A DNA stretch of 22,697 bases from positions 1 to 22,697 of the IMG/VR virus record IMGVR_UViG_3300028920_000283; one strand, written 5' to 3'. The stretch comes from a virus. Of the stretch, positions 15,699-22,697 are shown in pieces. Positions within the stretch are counted from its first letter, which is position 1, and every line of letters starts with the position of its first letter. The notes below the pieces were generated by a model. It was not told the DNA's origin. It did no database searches and saw nothing but the letters and a program-made list of their open reading frames with translations. The translations under genes and the position numbers were made by a program.

Positions 15699-16352
15699 AT
15701 GAAACTTTTAACGGAATTTGTCTCTTTTGATAAGCTTGAGGTTATCAAAGAGGAAGAAGAAGGAAAGAAAGTTTTTAGATTGAGAGGCCCCTTCTTAGAA
15801 GCAGAGGTGAAGAATAAAAACGGTCGTGTTTATTCGAAAGATATTCTAGTTCGCGAAGTCAATGATTTTGTGGAATCCAAGATTAAGAAAAATCGGTCTA
15901 TGGGCGAATTAGACCATCCAGAAAATCCTCAGATTAATTTGGAAAGAGTTTCTCATATTATTGAAGAACTTAAAATGGATGGTAATATTGGTCTTGGTAT
16001 TGCAAAACTTATTGATACGCCGATGGGGCGTATTGCAAAGACTCTTGTGGACGAAGGTGTTATTGTAGGAATGTCTACTCGTGGAGTTGGAACTCTTGAT
16101 GGTGAAACTGTTAAGGAAGATTATAAACTTATTACGGTAGACATTGTAGCCGACCCATCTGCGCCGAACTGTTTTGTAGAAGGTGTGTTGGAAAATAAGG
16201 AATTTGTTATTGATGGTGACCAGATTGTTGAGGTTGCTGTTGAAAACCTCAAGAAAAAGGTTGAGAAAAAATATGACCCTAAGTCTATGTCAAGTCATGT
16301 CTTAAGTTATATGATGGATTTTATACAAGAAATCAGGGATAAGAAAAACTAA
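15699..16352 (+). CDS. Prohead maturation protease, T4 gp21-like
   Basis: The protein has 217 residues (T4 gp21 has 212). GELDHP gives H73, GMSTRG gives S126 and VDIVADPSA gives D148 or D152, matching the His, Ser and Asp sites of the S77/U9 family serine proteases. LEAEVKNKNGRVYSKDIL near the start is the usual N-terminal strand that leads the fold. The enzyme sits inside the prohead, is activated by self-cleavage, and cuts capsid, scaffold and core proteins, usually after L/I-x-E. A good example of such a site, LGE/A, is present in the capsid protein at 17258. Location between core and scaffold genes is as in T4. Confidence 0.93.
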   Translation: MKLLTEFVSFDKLEVIKEEEEGKKVFRLRGPFLEAEVKNKNGRVYSKDILVREVNDFVESKIKKNRSMGELDHPENPQINLERVSHIIEELKMDGNIGLGIAKLIDTPMGRIAKTLVDEGVIVGMSTRGVGTLDGETVKEDYKLITVDIVADPSAPNCFVEGVLENKEFVIDGDQIVEVAVENLKKKVEKKYDPKSMSSHVLSYMMDFIQEIRDKKN

Positions 16353-16381
16353 AAAACTTCACGGATTTTAAGTCTAAATTC

Positions 16382-16390
16382 CATAAATAA
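16382..16390 (+). promoter_or_regulatory. Possible late promoter variant, CATAAATAA
   Basis: CATAAATAA differs at the first base from TATAAATA and lies 29 bases before ATG 16420, with AGGAGGAGC as RBS between. It could boost scaffold and capsid expression, but the mismatch makes it only a candidate. Confidence 0.35.
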
Positions 16391-16419
16391 TTACAAGCAA
16401 ATCATAGGAGGAGCTTAAT

Positions 16420-17223
16420 ATGAGTAAGATTACGGAGAAGATTAAAGAAACAATGACTCCCGAAGACCTTAAGGTTTTTGAAGCAGCCGTCGAAAAGATG
16501 ATTGCTCAGAGAGTCGCCTTGAAGGAAGAAGAAATCAAGGCTAAATATGATGAGTTGGCTGAGGAATATGTTAGCAAGAAAGTTGGTGAGGAACTTGAAG
16601 CTGCTAAGGCTGCTCTCATTGAGGAATACGATGCGAAGCTTAAGAATATTGAGCAGAAGGTCGTAACCAAGCTTGGTTCCTTCCTTGATCACGTTATTGT
16701 TGAGCAGATTTCCGATGAGTCTATCGAGAAGCTCGCAATTAACGAAATTGCAATGCCAGTTGTAGAACAGATTAAGAAAGTCTTTGCGACCAATTATGTT
16801 GAGCTTGATTCAGATGGTTCTGCTCTTCTTAAGGACGAGCGCGAAAAGAATGCTCAACTTGAGAAAACTTTGTCTGATGCTCAGTCTAAGATTATGGAAG
16901 CCGAAGAAAGACTTGAGAAGTCTGCAACATTCTTGCTTATTTCTGAAAAGACCGAAGGTCTTACAAAAACTCAGAAGCAACGCGTTGCAAAGATGTTTAA
17001 GAACAAGCGTTTTGAGGATGTTAAAGAAAACATTGATACCTTTGTTGAAATGGTGAAGGAATCGGTCGAGCCAAAACCAAAGACAAATGAAAGTGACAAT
17101 GGAACGATTGACACGATCATTACTGAGGAAGATAACTTGGGCGAAGACAAGCCATCTGTCAACGAAGAAAAAGAAGAATTCACGTTTGCTGAAAGAGCAA
17201 ACAGATACATGGATGAAGATTAA
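16420..17223 (+). CDS. Prohead core scaffold protein, T4 gp22-like
   Basis: The protein has 267 residues (T4 gp22 has 269). It is highly charged with long helical and coiled-coil stretches (residues 15-85 and 130-170), and has few aromatics. The later region with FLLISEKTEGLTKTQKQRVA and the acidic C-terminus ending in AERANRYMDED resemble T4-type scaffolds. It should fill the prohead, guide capsid shell assembly and be digested by the protease. AGGAGGAGC lies before the start. Codon use shows more C/G-ending codons than the endonuclease genes, as expected for an abundantly made protein. Confidence 0.88.
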   Translation: MSKITEKIKETMTPEDLKVFEAAVEKMIAQRVALKEEEIKAKYDELAEEYVSKKVGEELEAAKAALIEEYDAKLKNIEQKVVTKLGSFLDHVIVEQISDESIEKLAINEIAMPVVEQIKKVFATNYVELDSDGSALLKDEREKNAQLEKTLSDAQSKIMEAEERLEKSATFLLISEKTEGLTKTQKQRVAKMFKNKRFEDVKENIDTFVEMVKESVEPKPKTNESDNGTIDTIITEEDNLGEDKPSVNEEKEEFTFAERANRYMDED

Positions 17224-17257
17224 TTCAGTCTATAACCATAGAGAGGAGGAATAAATT

Positions 17258-18637
17258 ATGAGTCTTGCATTAATTAAGAAATGGGAACAGGCTGAAGGTA
17301 AGATGTCCATTAAGGATATCAAGGACAGATACGTTAAAGAAAACCTTGCAACTCTTTTGGAAAACCAAGAGAAGAAGGACTTTAACGGTCAGGAAGTTCT
17401 TGGTGAAGCTTCACAGGGTGCCATTAACTATGGTAGCCTTGGTGGTTACACCGATTCGGCTGCGGCAACAGATTCGTGGCTCTTCCGTCCTATCGCTCTT
17501 GCACTTGTAAGACGTACCTTCCCTGACCTTTTCGCTAACAAGGTCGTTGGTGTACAGGCCATGTCAACTCCGGTTGGTTTGGCATACGCCATGAGAGTTG
17601 TTTATGATGATGATAGTGGAAACGAAGCAGCTTGGGACAGAGTTCCGGAATACGGTGGATACACCGGTTCGGACACTGGCACATCTGCAACGCTTGCCGG
17701 TAGTCATAACAACACATCTGCTGATTCCGGTACTTATGATACATCGGGTACTGGTCAAACCACTTCTGCTGGTGAAGCTTGGACTATTGACGATCGTTGC
17801 AATGTCGCCGAGTCTGCTGTAGCCGGTTGCGGTGACTATCCACAGCTTAAGATGAGAATCGATCAGCTTGCTATTACAGCAAAGACCAGAAAGCTCGCAG
17901 CCAGCTTCAGCCTTGAAGCCGCACAGGACGTAAAGGCTATGCACGGTATTGATATTGAGCGTGAAATGGTCCAGTTCCTGCAGTATGAGGTAACTGCTGA
18001 AATGGATAGAGAACTTATTTACAGAATGAAAACTGCTGCTGTTAACTCATCTAATGGTGGTGAAACAATTTCCGCTATTGATCTTACTGGTAGTGGAACT
18101 GGTATCGATGGTAGATGGTCTGGTGAAAAATACATGAACATCGTTTCGTCTATCGTATATCAGGCTAACAAGATTGCTATTTCCACAAGACGTGGTCCTG
18201 GTAACTTTGTTATTGTTTCTCCGGGTATCGCTACGGCGTTGCAAGCTGCTGGTCACCAGTGGGTTGCTTATAACCAGAATGTTAACGCAACTCAGGTTAT
18301 GGCTGCTATTGGTAAGCTCAATGGAACACTTGATGTTTACCGTGATCAGTATGCGAGAACGGAATATGCTATGATTGGTTATAAGGGTCCTGGTATCAGT
18401 GACTGTGGTATTATTTTCAGTCCTTACATCATGGGTCTGACCAACCGGGCAATCCATCCTAATGACTTCACTCCAAGAGTAGGTGTTATGAGTAGATACG
18501 CTGTTACTGATACCTTGCTTGGAAGCGGACGTTATTACAGATTGATTCCGTACTTCAATCTTCAGAAGCTTATTCCTGGCGCAACCACTTCCAACTTGCC
18601 TTCTGGCTTTGGTTCTGCTGGTTATCCGGGTGCCTAA
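17258..18637 (+). CDS. Major capsid protein, T4 gp23-like
   Basis: The protein has 459 residues (T4 gp23 has 521), preceded by GAGAGGAGG. Residues 1-50 form a charged, helical propeptide. L48-G-E50 followed by ASQGAINYGSLGG is a likely cut by the gp21-like protease, so the mature chain would begin at A51. WLFRPIALALVRRTFPDLFA and GVQAMSTPVGLAYAMR are conserved T4-type capsid features. Later segments such as RGPGNFVIVSPGIATALQAA and NDFTPRVGVMSRY also fit the HK97-like fold of this family. It forms the hexamers of the shell. Codon and GC use are higher and more biased than in neighbouring endonucleases, consistent with high expression. A strong hairpin terminator follows. Confidence 0.95.
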   Translation: MSLALIKKWEQAEGKMSIKDIKDRYVKENLATLLENQEKKDFNGQEVLGEASQGAINYGSLGGYTDSAAATDSWLFRPIALALVRRTFPDLFANKVVGVQAMSTPVGLAYAMRVVYDDDSGNEAAWDRVPEYGGYTGSDTGTSATLAGSHNNTSADSGTYDTSGTGQTTSAGEAWTIDDRCNVAESAVAGCGDYPQLKMRIDQLAITAKTRKLAASFSLEAAQDVKAMHGIDIEREMVQFLQYEVTAEMDRELIYRMKTAAVNSSNGGETISAIDLTGSGTGIDGRWSGEKYMNIVSSIVYQANKIAISTRRGPGNFVIVSPGIATALQAAGHQWVAYNQNVNATQVMAAIGKLNGTLDVYRDQYARTEYAMIGYKGPGISDCGIIFSPYIMGLTNRAIHPNDFTPRVGVMSRYAVTDTLLGSGRYYRLIPYFNLQKLIPGATTSNLPSGFGSAGYPGA

Positions 18638-18661
18638 TTTAGATTAGGCTTAATAGTTGAA

Positions 18662-18700
18662 AATAAAGCCAAGGATTTTATATCCTTGGCTTTATTATTA
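18662..18700 (+). terminator. Strong hairpin terminator after the capsid gene
   Basis: A perfect 15-bp inverted repeat: AATAAAGCCAAGGAT at 18662-18676 and its complement at 18682-18696, with a 5-base loop. The right arm ends in TTTATT and is followed by ATTA. An A-rich left flank gives U-rich RNA on the minus strand too, so it may work in both directions. Confidence 0.88.
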
Positions 18701-18715
18701 ATAAAATGTTTATAC

Positions 18716-18724
18716 TATAAATAT
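18716..18724 (+). promoter_or_regulatory. T4-type late promoter, TATAAATAT
   Basis: TATAAATAT begins 20 bases after the hairpin and 47 bases before ATG 18763. It would restart transcription for the endonuclease and downstream genes. Confidence 0.6.
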
Positions 18725-18762
18725 GACTACTATATGTTATCTAAAATACTAAGGATTGAATT

Positions 18763-20439
18763 ATGAGACAAAATGAAGAATTTGTTTGTCCTGTTTGTCA
18801 AAAGAAATTAAATAATCTTCGGTCTGTTGTTAATCATATAAGATCGCATAAAGATTATACTCAACAGTCATATTATGATAAGTTTTTTAAGAAAGAGGGC
18901 GAAGGTTTATGTAAACTTTGTAATCAACCAACAAAGTTTTATGGATTTCAAAAAGGGTATGCTGAATTTTGTTCCCACTCATGCTGTAATAAATATATCA
19001 ATCAGAATCCATCTGTTCGTAAAAAGATTAAAGATACTTTAGAAAGAAGATATGGTAGTCGAAATTATGTCAATGTTGATGGTATTAAAAATACGAAGAA
19101 GAAAAAATATGGATATGAGTATTTTCCAAAGGAAGTAAGTCCTCTTTCACCAGAAAAAGAGTCGGCTAGAGTTCAAAAAATACTTTTAACTAAAGAAAAA
19201 AGATATGGAAAAAAAGGTTATTGTAACATTGAACAGATTAAGGAAACCAAAAGAATTAGATATGGGTTAGAAGAATATAATAATTCAGAACAGATTAAGG
19301 AAACATGGTCTAAAAAATCGTTAGACGAAAAGAAAGAAATTAAAAATAAAGCTTTAATATCTAAAAGAAAAAGAATAGCTAATAATTTAGAGAAAATTAT
19401 TAGGTCAAATAATTTGAGTATTAATTTAGTTGAAGTATGGTCTAATAAGTATAAGTTTGTTTGTAAAGATTGTGGTAATGAATTTGAAATTATGCCACAA
19501 CTGTTTAGAAAAAGATGTAAAGAAAACCGAATAATTTGTACACAATGTAATCCTTTATATAATAATCAAATCTCTTTTGATGAAAAAGAACTTTTAAAGT
19601 TTATTAAATCCATATATTCGGGGGAAATTTTAATTAACGATAAGAGTATAATTAGCCCTTATGAACTGGATATTTATTTACCAGATTTGAAATTAGCTTT
19701 TGAGTATAATGGGTTATATTGGCATTCAGAATTATATAAAGATATGAATTATCACTTAAACAAAACGGTTGCGTGTGAAAAAAACCATATACATTTAATT
19801 CATATCTACGAAGACGATTGGATTATGAAGAATGAAATTGTAAGAAGTCGAATTAAGAATTTGTTTCATTGTTCAGATCAAACAATATATGCTCGAAAAT
19901 GTGAAGTTCAAACCGTTTTGGGTAAAGAGGCAAGAAAGTTTTTGAAAGAAAATCATTTGCAAGGATATGCTCCAGCTAAAATTAATTTAGGGTTATTTTA
20001 TAATAATGAAATGGTTTCGTTGATGACATTTACGACTTTAAGAAAAAATTTAGGTAATAAATTAACAACAGACAAATGGGAAATGCTTAGATTTTGTAAT
20101 AAGATTAATACGACAGTTGTTGGTGGAGCTAGTAAAATATTATCTAGTTTTATTAAAATAAAAAACCCAAAGATTATTGTAAGTTATGCTGATCGAAGTT
20201 GGACATATATTGAAAATAATTTATATAAATCGATTGGAATGAAATTTGATTTAAGCACAAAACCTGGTTATTGGTATATTGTTGATGGAGTAAAAGAAAA
20301 CAGATTTAAGTACCGAAAGGATGTTTTAGTTTCTAAAGGTTTTGGTGTTAATAAAACAGAAAAACAAATAATGTTTGAAATTGGCATGTATCGAATATAT
20401 AATTCGGGAAATTTAAAGTATATATGGAATTCAGTATAA
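18763..20439 (+). CDS. Large homing-type endonuclease (zinc finger + Vsr-like nuclease)
   Basis: The protein has 558 residues. The N-terminus has a C2H2-type finger (C9, C12, H25, H29), then a second Cys cluster (CKLCNQ ... FCSHSCCNKY). Short repeats follow (RYGxxxYxNxxxIKxT at about 106, 147 and 166), probably DNA-contact modules. A zinc-ribbon-like pair (CKDCG ... CTQC) precedes the nuclease core: YELDIYLPDLKLAFEYNGLY with D303 and E314, then W320 and H321, resembling the Vsr/EDxHD fold. The C-terminal 180 residues (YARKCEVQTVLGKEARKFLK onward) match a domain common in phage homing endonucleases. No RBS better than AAGGATTG is seen. Free-standing, not inside an intron as far as visible: flanking genes look intact. 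Confidence 0.78.
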   Translation: MRQNEEFVCPVCQKKLNNLRSVVNHIRSHKDYTQQSYYDKFFKKEGEGLCKLCNQPTKFYGFQKGYAEFCSHSCCNKYINQNPSVRKKIKDTLERRYGSRNYVNVDGIKNTKKKKYGYEYFPKEVSPLSPEKESARVQKILLTKEKRYGKKGYCNIEQIKETKRIRYGLEEYNNSEQIKETWSKKSLDEKKEIKNKALISKRKRIANNLEKIIRSNNLSINLVEVWSNKYKFVCKDCGNEFEIMPQLFRKRCKENRIICTQCNPLYNNQISFDEKELLKFIKSIYSGEILINDKSIISPYELDIYLPDLKLAFEYNGLYWHSELYKDMNYHLNKTVACEKNHIHLIHIYEDDWIMKNEIVRSRIKNLFHCSDQTIYARKCEVQTVLGKEARKFLKENHLQGYAPAKINLGLFYNNEMVSLMTFTTLRKNLGNKLTTDKWEMLRFCNKINTTVVGGASKILSSFIKIKNPKIIVSYADRSWTYIENNLYKSIGMKFDLSTKPGYWYIVDGVKENRFKYRKDVLVSKGFGVNKTEKQIMFEIGMYRIYNSGNLKYIWNSV

Positions 20440-20443
20440 ATAT
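20435..20443 (+). promoter_or_regulatory. T4-type late promoter, TATAAATAT
   Basis: TATAAATAT overlaps the stop of the endonuclease gene and lies 38 bases before ATG 20482. It would allow late expression of the small basic and neck genes independently of the endonuclease. Confidence 0.55.
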
Positions 20444-20481
20444 ATATGAAGTGAATTTAACTTATTGGATTGGAGGTCGTT

Positions 20482-20847
20482 ATGAAAGTATTGAACGTGG
20501 CCGGATTTAATTTGAAGTTTGAAAGAAATGAAAGAGTTTTAAATGTCCCAAATGATGGTCAGCTTCATTTTGTTCCAGATGACTATTTTTTTGCGGGAGA
20601 GTCTTTTGATGGGATGTTGAGAGTTGTTGTTCCGCCGGATCCTGTTAAAACGATTATTAAAAAGATGGAGAAGGAAAATAAGATCGTTGATATAAACGAT
20701 CCGACAATTAAAGAGATTGTGATTGAAAAGATTAAAGAGAAAGAGAGCAAACCTTTAAAGGGTAAGAAACTTAAATCATCTGTTAGAACAAAGCTTAGAA
20801 AAACAAGGCCAACCGGCCGGAAAAAGGAAGTTACAAAAAAGGACTAG
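20482..20847 (+). CDS. Small protein with strongly basic C-terminus, unknown function
   Basis: The protein has 121 residues. TTG 20470 is in frame, but TGGAGG sits just before ATG 20482, which is chosen. Residues 1-55 look like a small beta domain (VLNVAGFNLKFERNERVLNV and onward, then LRVVVPPDP). Residues 55-90 are helical and mixed-charge. The last 35 residues are very basic (KGKKLKSSVRTKLRKTRPTG), suggesting contact with nucleic acid or an acidic partner. No family is recognised. Position between the capsid and neck genes and the upstream late motif suggest a minor structural or head-completion protein. Confidence 0.6.
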   Translation: MKVLNVAGFNLKFERNERVLNVPNDGQLHFVPDDYFFAGESFDGMLRVVVPPDPVKTIIKKMEKENKIVDINDPTIKEIVIEKIKEKESKPLKGKKLKSSVRTKLRKTRPTGRKKEVTKKD

Positions 20848-20853
20848 ATTTAA

Positions 20854-21555
20854 ATGTTATTATCTGAAAAAGTATTGGTACCAATTAATGGTAGAAATTG
20901 TAAACATTTTGAAAATTTAGGATATGATATCCCAAGATATAAAGATAATAATTATAGATTATGTATTAAACGTGGAACGGTTATAGAAGTTAATGTTAAT
21001 GATTTATTACAAAATTCAACTGTTAAGGTTGAAAGAAAATGTGATGTTTGTAAAGAAGTCTCTGAAGTATCATATTATCAATATAGAGATGTTTGTAAAA
21101 AATGTTCTACATCTGGAGAAAGAAATCGTAATTGGAATGGTGGTATTTCTAAAAAGAAAAATTATTGCGAATGTGGTAGACAGATTCATTGGAAATCTAA
21201 TAAATGCTTAAAATGTTTTCAGAAGGGAATTAATAACACGAATTATAATCATAATTTGTCCAATGAGGAAAGAAATTTATCACGAAGTATATCTGGTTAT
21301 ACTAATTGGAAAAAAGAGGTATTGATAAAATATGATTATACTTGTCAGAAATGTGGTTTTAATGGTAATTTACATGATGGTAATTTAAATGTACATCATA
21401 TTGAAAATTATTCTTATCGTAAAGATAATAGAGTAGATTCTGATAATGGAATTGTATTTTGTAAAGAATGTCATAAAAAATTTCATAGAAAATATGGGAA
21501 GAAAAACAATAATAAAATTCAACTAAATGAATTTTTAGGGGTAAATAATGGCTGA
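20854..21555 (+). CDS. HNH homing-type endonuclease
   Basis: The protein has 233 residues. Two zinc-binding Cys groups (CDVCK ... CKKC, then CECGR ... CLKC) occupy residues 65-125. The C-terminal HNH domain has CQKCG, then VHHIENY with H181/H182, N198 in SDNGIVFCKECHKKFHR, and H207/H211. The combination is that of free-standing phage HNH homing endonucleases. The start has only a weak RBS. Its stop overlaps the neck gene by 8 bases, and GGGG in its last codons seems to act as that gene's RBS. AT content is visibly higher than in the neck gene, consistent with recent insertion. Confidence 0.83.
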   Translation: MLLSEKVLVPINGRNCKHFENLGYDIPRYKDNNYRLCIKRGTVIEVNVNDLLQNSTVKVERKCDVCKEVSEVSYYQYRDVCKKCSTSGERNRNWNGGISKKKNYCECGRQIHWKSNKCLKCFQKGINNTNYNHNLSNEERNLSRSISGYTNWKKEVLIKYDYTCQKCGFNGNLHDGNLNVHHIENYSYRKDNRVDSDNGIVFCKECHKKFHRKYGKKNNNKIQLNEFLGVNNG

Positions 21556-22327
21556 AATTACTGATCTCGATGGTATGAAAAATTATGTTCTTACAATGCT
21601 TGGTTATCCGGTAATTAATATTGAACTTTCTGATGCTCAATTAGAACAATGCATTGAAGATTCGGTTATGGATTTTCAACGCTATAACTACGACGAAGGT
21701 TCATATAGAGATTTCTTCATATTTCAAACATCGGCTAATGTTTCCGATTATGCGGTTTCGTCGGTAACCGATTATACAACGGGTGAAACTCTTGACAATG
21801 TTCAACATATTTGGGACTTTTCTGTTTCTTTTGGAATGGATGGTATCAATACTTTGTTTAGTCCAGCCCATATTTTGTTATACAACCAGTACGTTGAACA
21901 AGGAAGTTACCCAGGAGGGCCTGGTTATGGCTCTCCCGGAGGTCTGGTGTTGACCACATACCAAACTGCTATGATTTATTTGGATATGATTAATGAAATG
22001 TTTGGAAAAATGTATAGTGTGGATTATTTACCCGGCCGCCAAGTTATTCGGATATCTCCAACCCCATCGAGTGCGGTAATTGGTGTGTTAATTTTATGGC
22101 GGAAGGAATATGCCCATTACCTATATAATAACCCTCTTGTGAAGAAACTAGCTTTAGCGAGAGCTAAAAAGAGATGGGGGTCTAATCTTAACAAATATAC
22201 TGGAACTTTACCAGATGGTTTGAATATTAACGCACAGGCTATTATTGATGAAGGAAAGGAAGAAGAAGAAAAGTGGCTTGAAAGAATGTTTGATGAGAGC
22301 GAACCACCAGACTTTATAGTAGCATAA
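21548..22327 (+). CDS. Probable neck / head-completion protein, T4 gp13-like
   Basis: The protein has 259 residues (T4 gp13 has 309). The start MAEITDLDGMKNYVLTMLGY, then VINIELSDAQLEQCIEDSVM, matches the pattern of T4-type neck proteins: a short N-terminal helix, LGYP, then an acidic helix with D/E-Q-hydrophobic spacing. The middle has DYAVSSVTDY, a Gly/Pro-rich loop (SYPGGPGYGSPGG) and a beta part (GRQVIRISPTPSS). The C-terminal helices contain KLALARAKKRWGSNLNKYTG. After packaging such proteins cap the portal and join the head to the tail. No sequence search was possible, and gp14 or another neck protein remains an alternative. The RBS lies inside the upstream HNH gene. Confidence 0.6.
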   Translation: MAEITDLDGMKNYVLTMLGYPVINIELSDAQLEQCIEDSVMDFQRYNYDEGSYRDFFIFQTSANVSDYAVSSVTDYTTGETLDNVQHIWDFSVSFGMDGINTLFSPAHILLYNQYVEQGSYPGGPGYGSPGGLVLTTYQTAMIYLDMINEMFGKMYSVDYLPGRQVIRISPTPSSAVIGVLILWRKEYAHYLYNNPLVKKLALARAKKRWGSNLNKYTGTLPDGLNINAQAIIDEGKEEEEKWLERMFDESEPPDFIVA

Positions 22328-22336
22328 GGAGAAGAA

Positions 22337-22573
22337 ATGTCATTTTTAAAGTATCTTAGAGAAGGAGTGATGTCAGACCTTCACGTAGAAATTCAGGATA
22401 ATATGGAACAATTGGTTCCTGAATATATCGAAGACGATGGTTCTTTTAATGCTTCTGGTCTTGCTTTTCAGATTATAGACATGTATGATAATCTATCTAA
22501 CAACGATGAAGATTGGTTAATGGATTTGGCGCAAGAAGTTTATGAAAGAATGAAACAAGAAGGGGAAGTTTAA
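22337..22573 (+). CDS. Small acidic protein of unknown function
   Basis: The protein has 78 residues with AAGGAGAAG before the ATG, 9 bases after the neck gene. It is acidic and helical (MSFLKYLREGVMSDLHVEIQ, then many Asp/Glu). Its start MSFLKYLREG resembles the start MSFKQYLVEQ of the next protein, a leader-like pattern seen in several small proteins of T4-type phages. The function is not recognised. It is translated in an overlap with the next gene (TAATG). Confidence 0.58.
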   Translation: MSFLKYLREGVMSDLHVEIQDNMEQLVPEYIEDDGSFNASGLAFQIIDMYDNLSNNDEDWLMDLAQEVYERMKQEGEV

Positions 22574-22697
22574 TGTCTTTTAAACAATATCTAGTCGAAC
22601 AAGAAAAGCAAGAACAAGAAGATAAAGTCATGGGCGCCATTGTTGATTTCTTATCGACACATGAGAAACCAACTGATGATGAAGTTCATGCATTGGC
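22573..22697 (+). CDS. Start of a small protein, cut by the window end
   Basis: ATG 22573 overlaps the previous stop by one base, and the frame stays open for 41 codons to the edge. It begins MSFKQYLVEQEKQEQEDKVM and continues with IVDFLSTHEKPTDDEVHAL, a short helix-rich sequence. GGGGAAG upstream could act as RBS. Too little is visible to identify it. Confidence 0.55.
   Translation, partial: MSFKQYLVEQEKQEQEDKVMGAIVDFLSTHEKPTDDEVHAL

Noticed and set aside
17224-17257. Promoter directly before the capsid gene (CTATAACCAT)
   Set aside because: It matches TATAAATA poorly, and the capsid gene can be read from the motifs at 15447 or 16382.
16420-18637. Group I intron in the capsid region, suggested by nearby endonucleases
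   Set aside because: Scaffold and capsid frames are uninterrupted and all endonucleases lie between genes, so they are free-standing.
18662-18700. Hairpin after the capsid gene as a riboswitch or small RNA
   Set aside because: A single perfect stem with short loop and U-rich end directly after a stop codon is fully explained as a terminator.

Overview
The window looks like part of the genome of a low-GC, T4-related contractile-tailed bacteriophage (Caudoviricetes, myovirus morphology). The right half carries a recognisable T4-type head module in the order portal (gp20-like), small prohead-core protein (gp67/68-like), prohead protease (gp21-like), scaffold (gp22-like), major capsid protein (gp23-like), then a probable neck protein (gp13-like). 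All genes are on the + strand, packed tightly or overlapping, and nearly all have Shine-Dalgarno sequences. The octamer TATAAATA, the T4-type late promoter core, occurs at five gene boundaries (8072, 11414, 15447, 18716, 20435) and by eye nowhere else. I see no tRNA, integrase, IS element or CRISPR array, and no gene-free stretch longer than about 125 bases.

Layout. (1) 2-895: the 3' end of a gene encoding a serine-rich repeat protein, open from the left edge. (2) 916-8056: eight closely spaced genes for glycan assembly and decoration. They encode a two-domain glycosyltransferase, a glycosyltransferase fused to a radical SAM domain, a PAPS-type sulfotransferase, another GT-A glycosyltransferase, two tandem paralogous GT2-like enzymes, an FkbM-type methyltransferase and a small cupin. 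(3) 8115-11418, behind a late promoter: a second serine-rich repeat protein, a fibre-like protein and a beta-helix protein. (4) 11440-12443: two coiled-coil proteins of unknown function; the second carries a sequence resembling the maturation-cleavage junction of the major capsid protein. (5) 13577-18637: portal to major capsid protein, closed by a strong hairpin terminator. (6) 18763-22697: a small basic protein, a gp13-like neck protein and two short proteins, the last cut by the window end. Three free-standing homing-type endonucleases (12445-13575, 18763-20439, 20854-21555) are interspersed in the head module.

How the parts may work together (inference). The two serine-rich proteins flank the sugar-modifying cassette on both sides. 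This resembles bacterial serine-rich-repeat adhesins, whose repeats are O-glycosylated by enzymes encoded next to them. The most interesting hypothesis is that the phage builds its own glycosylated, possibly sulfated and methylated, serine-rich virion fibres. A second notable point is that the 217-aa protein at 11790 may be a substrate of the prohead protease, cleaved at a site like that of the capsid protein.
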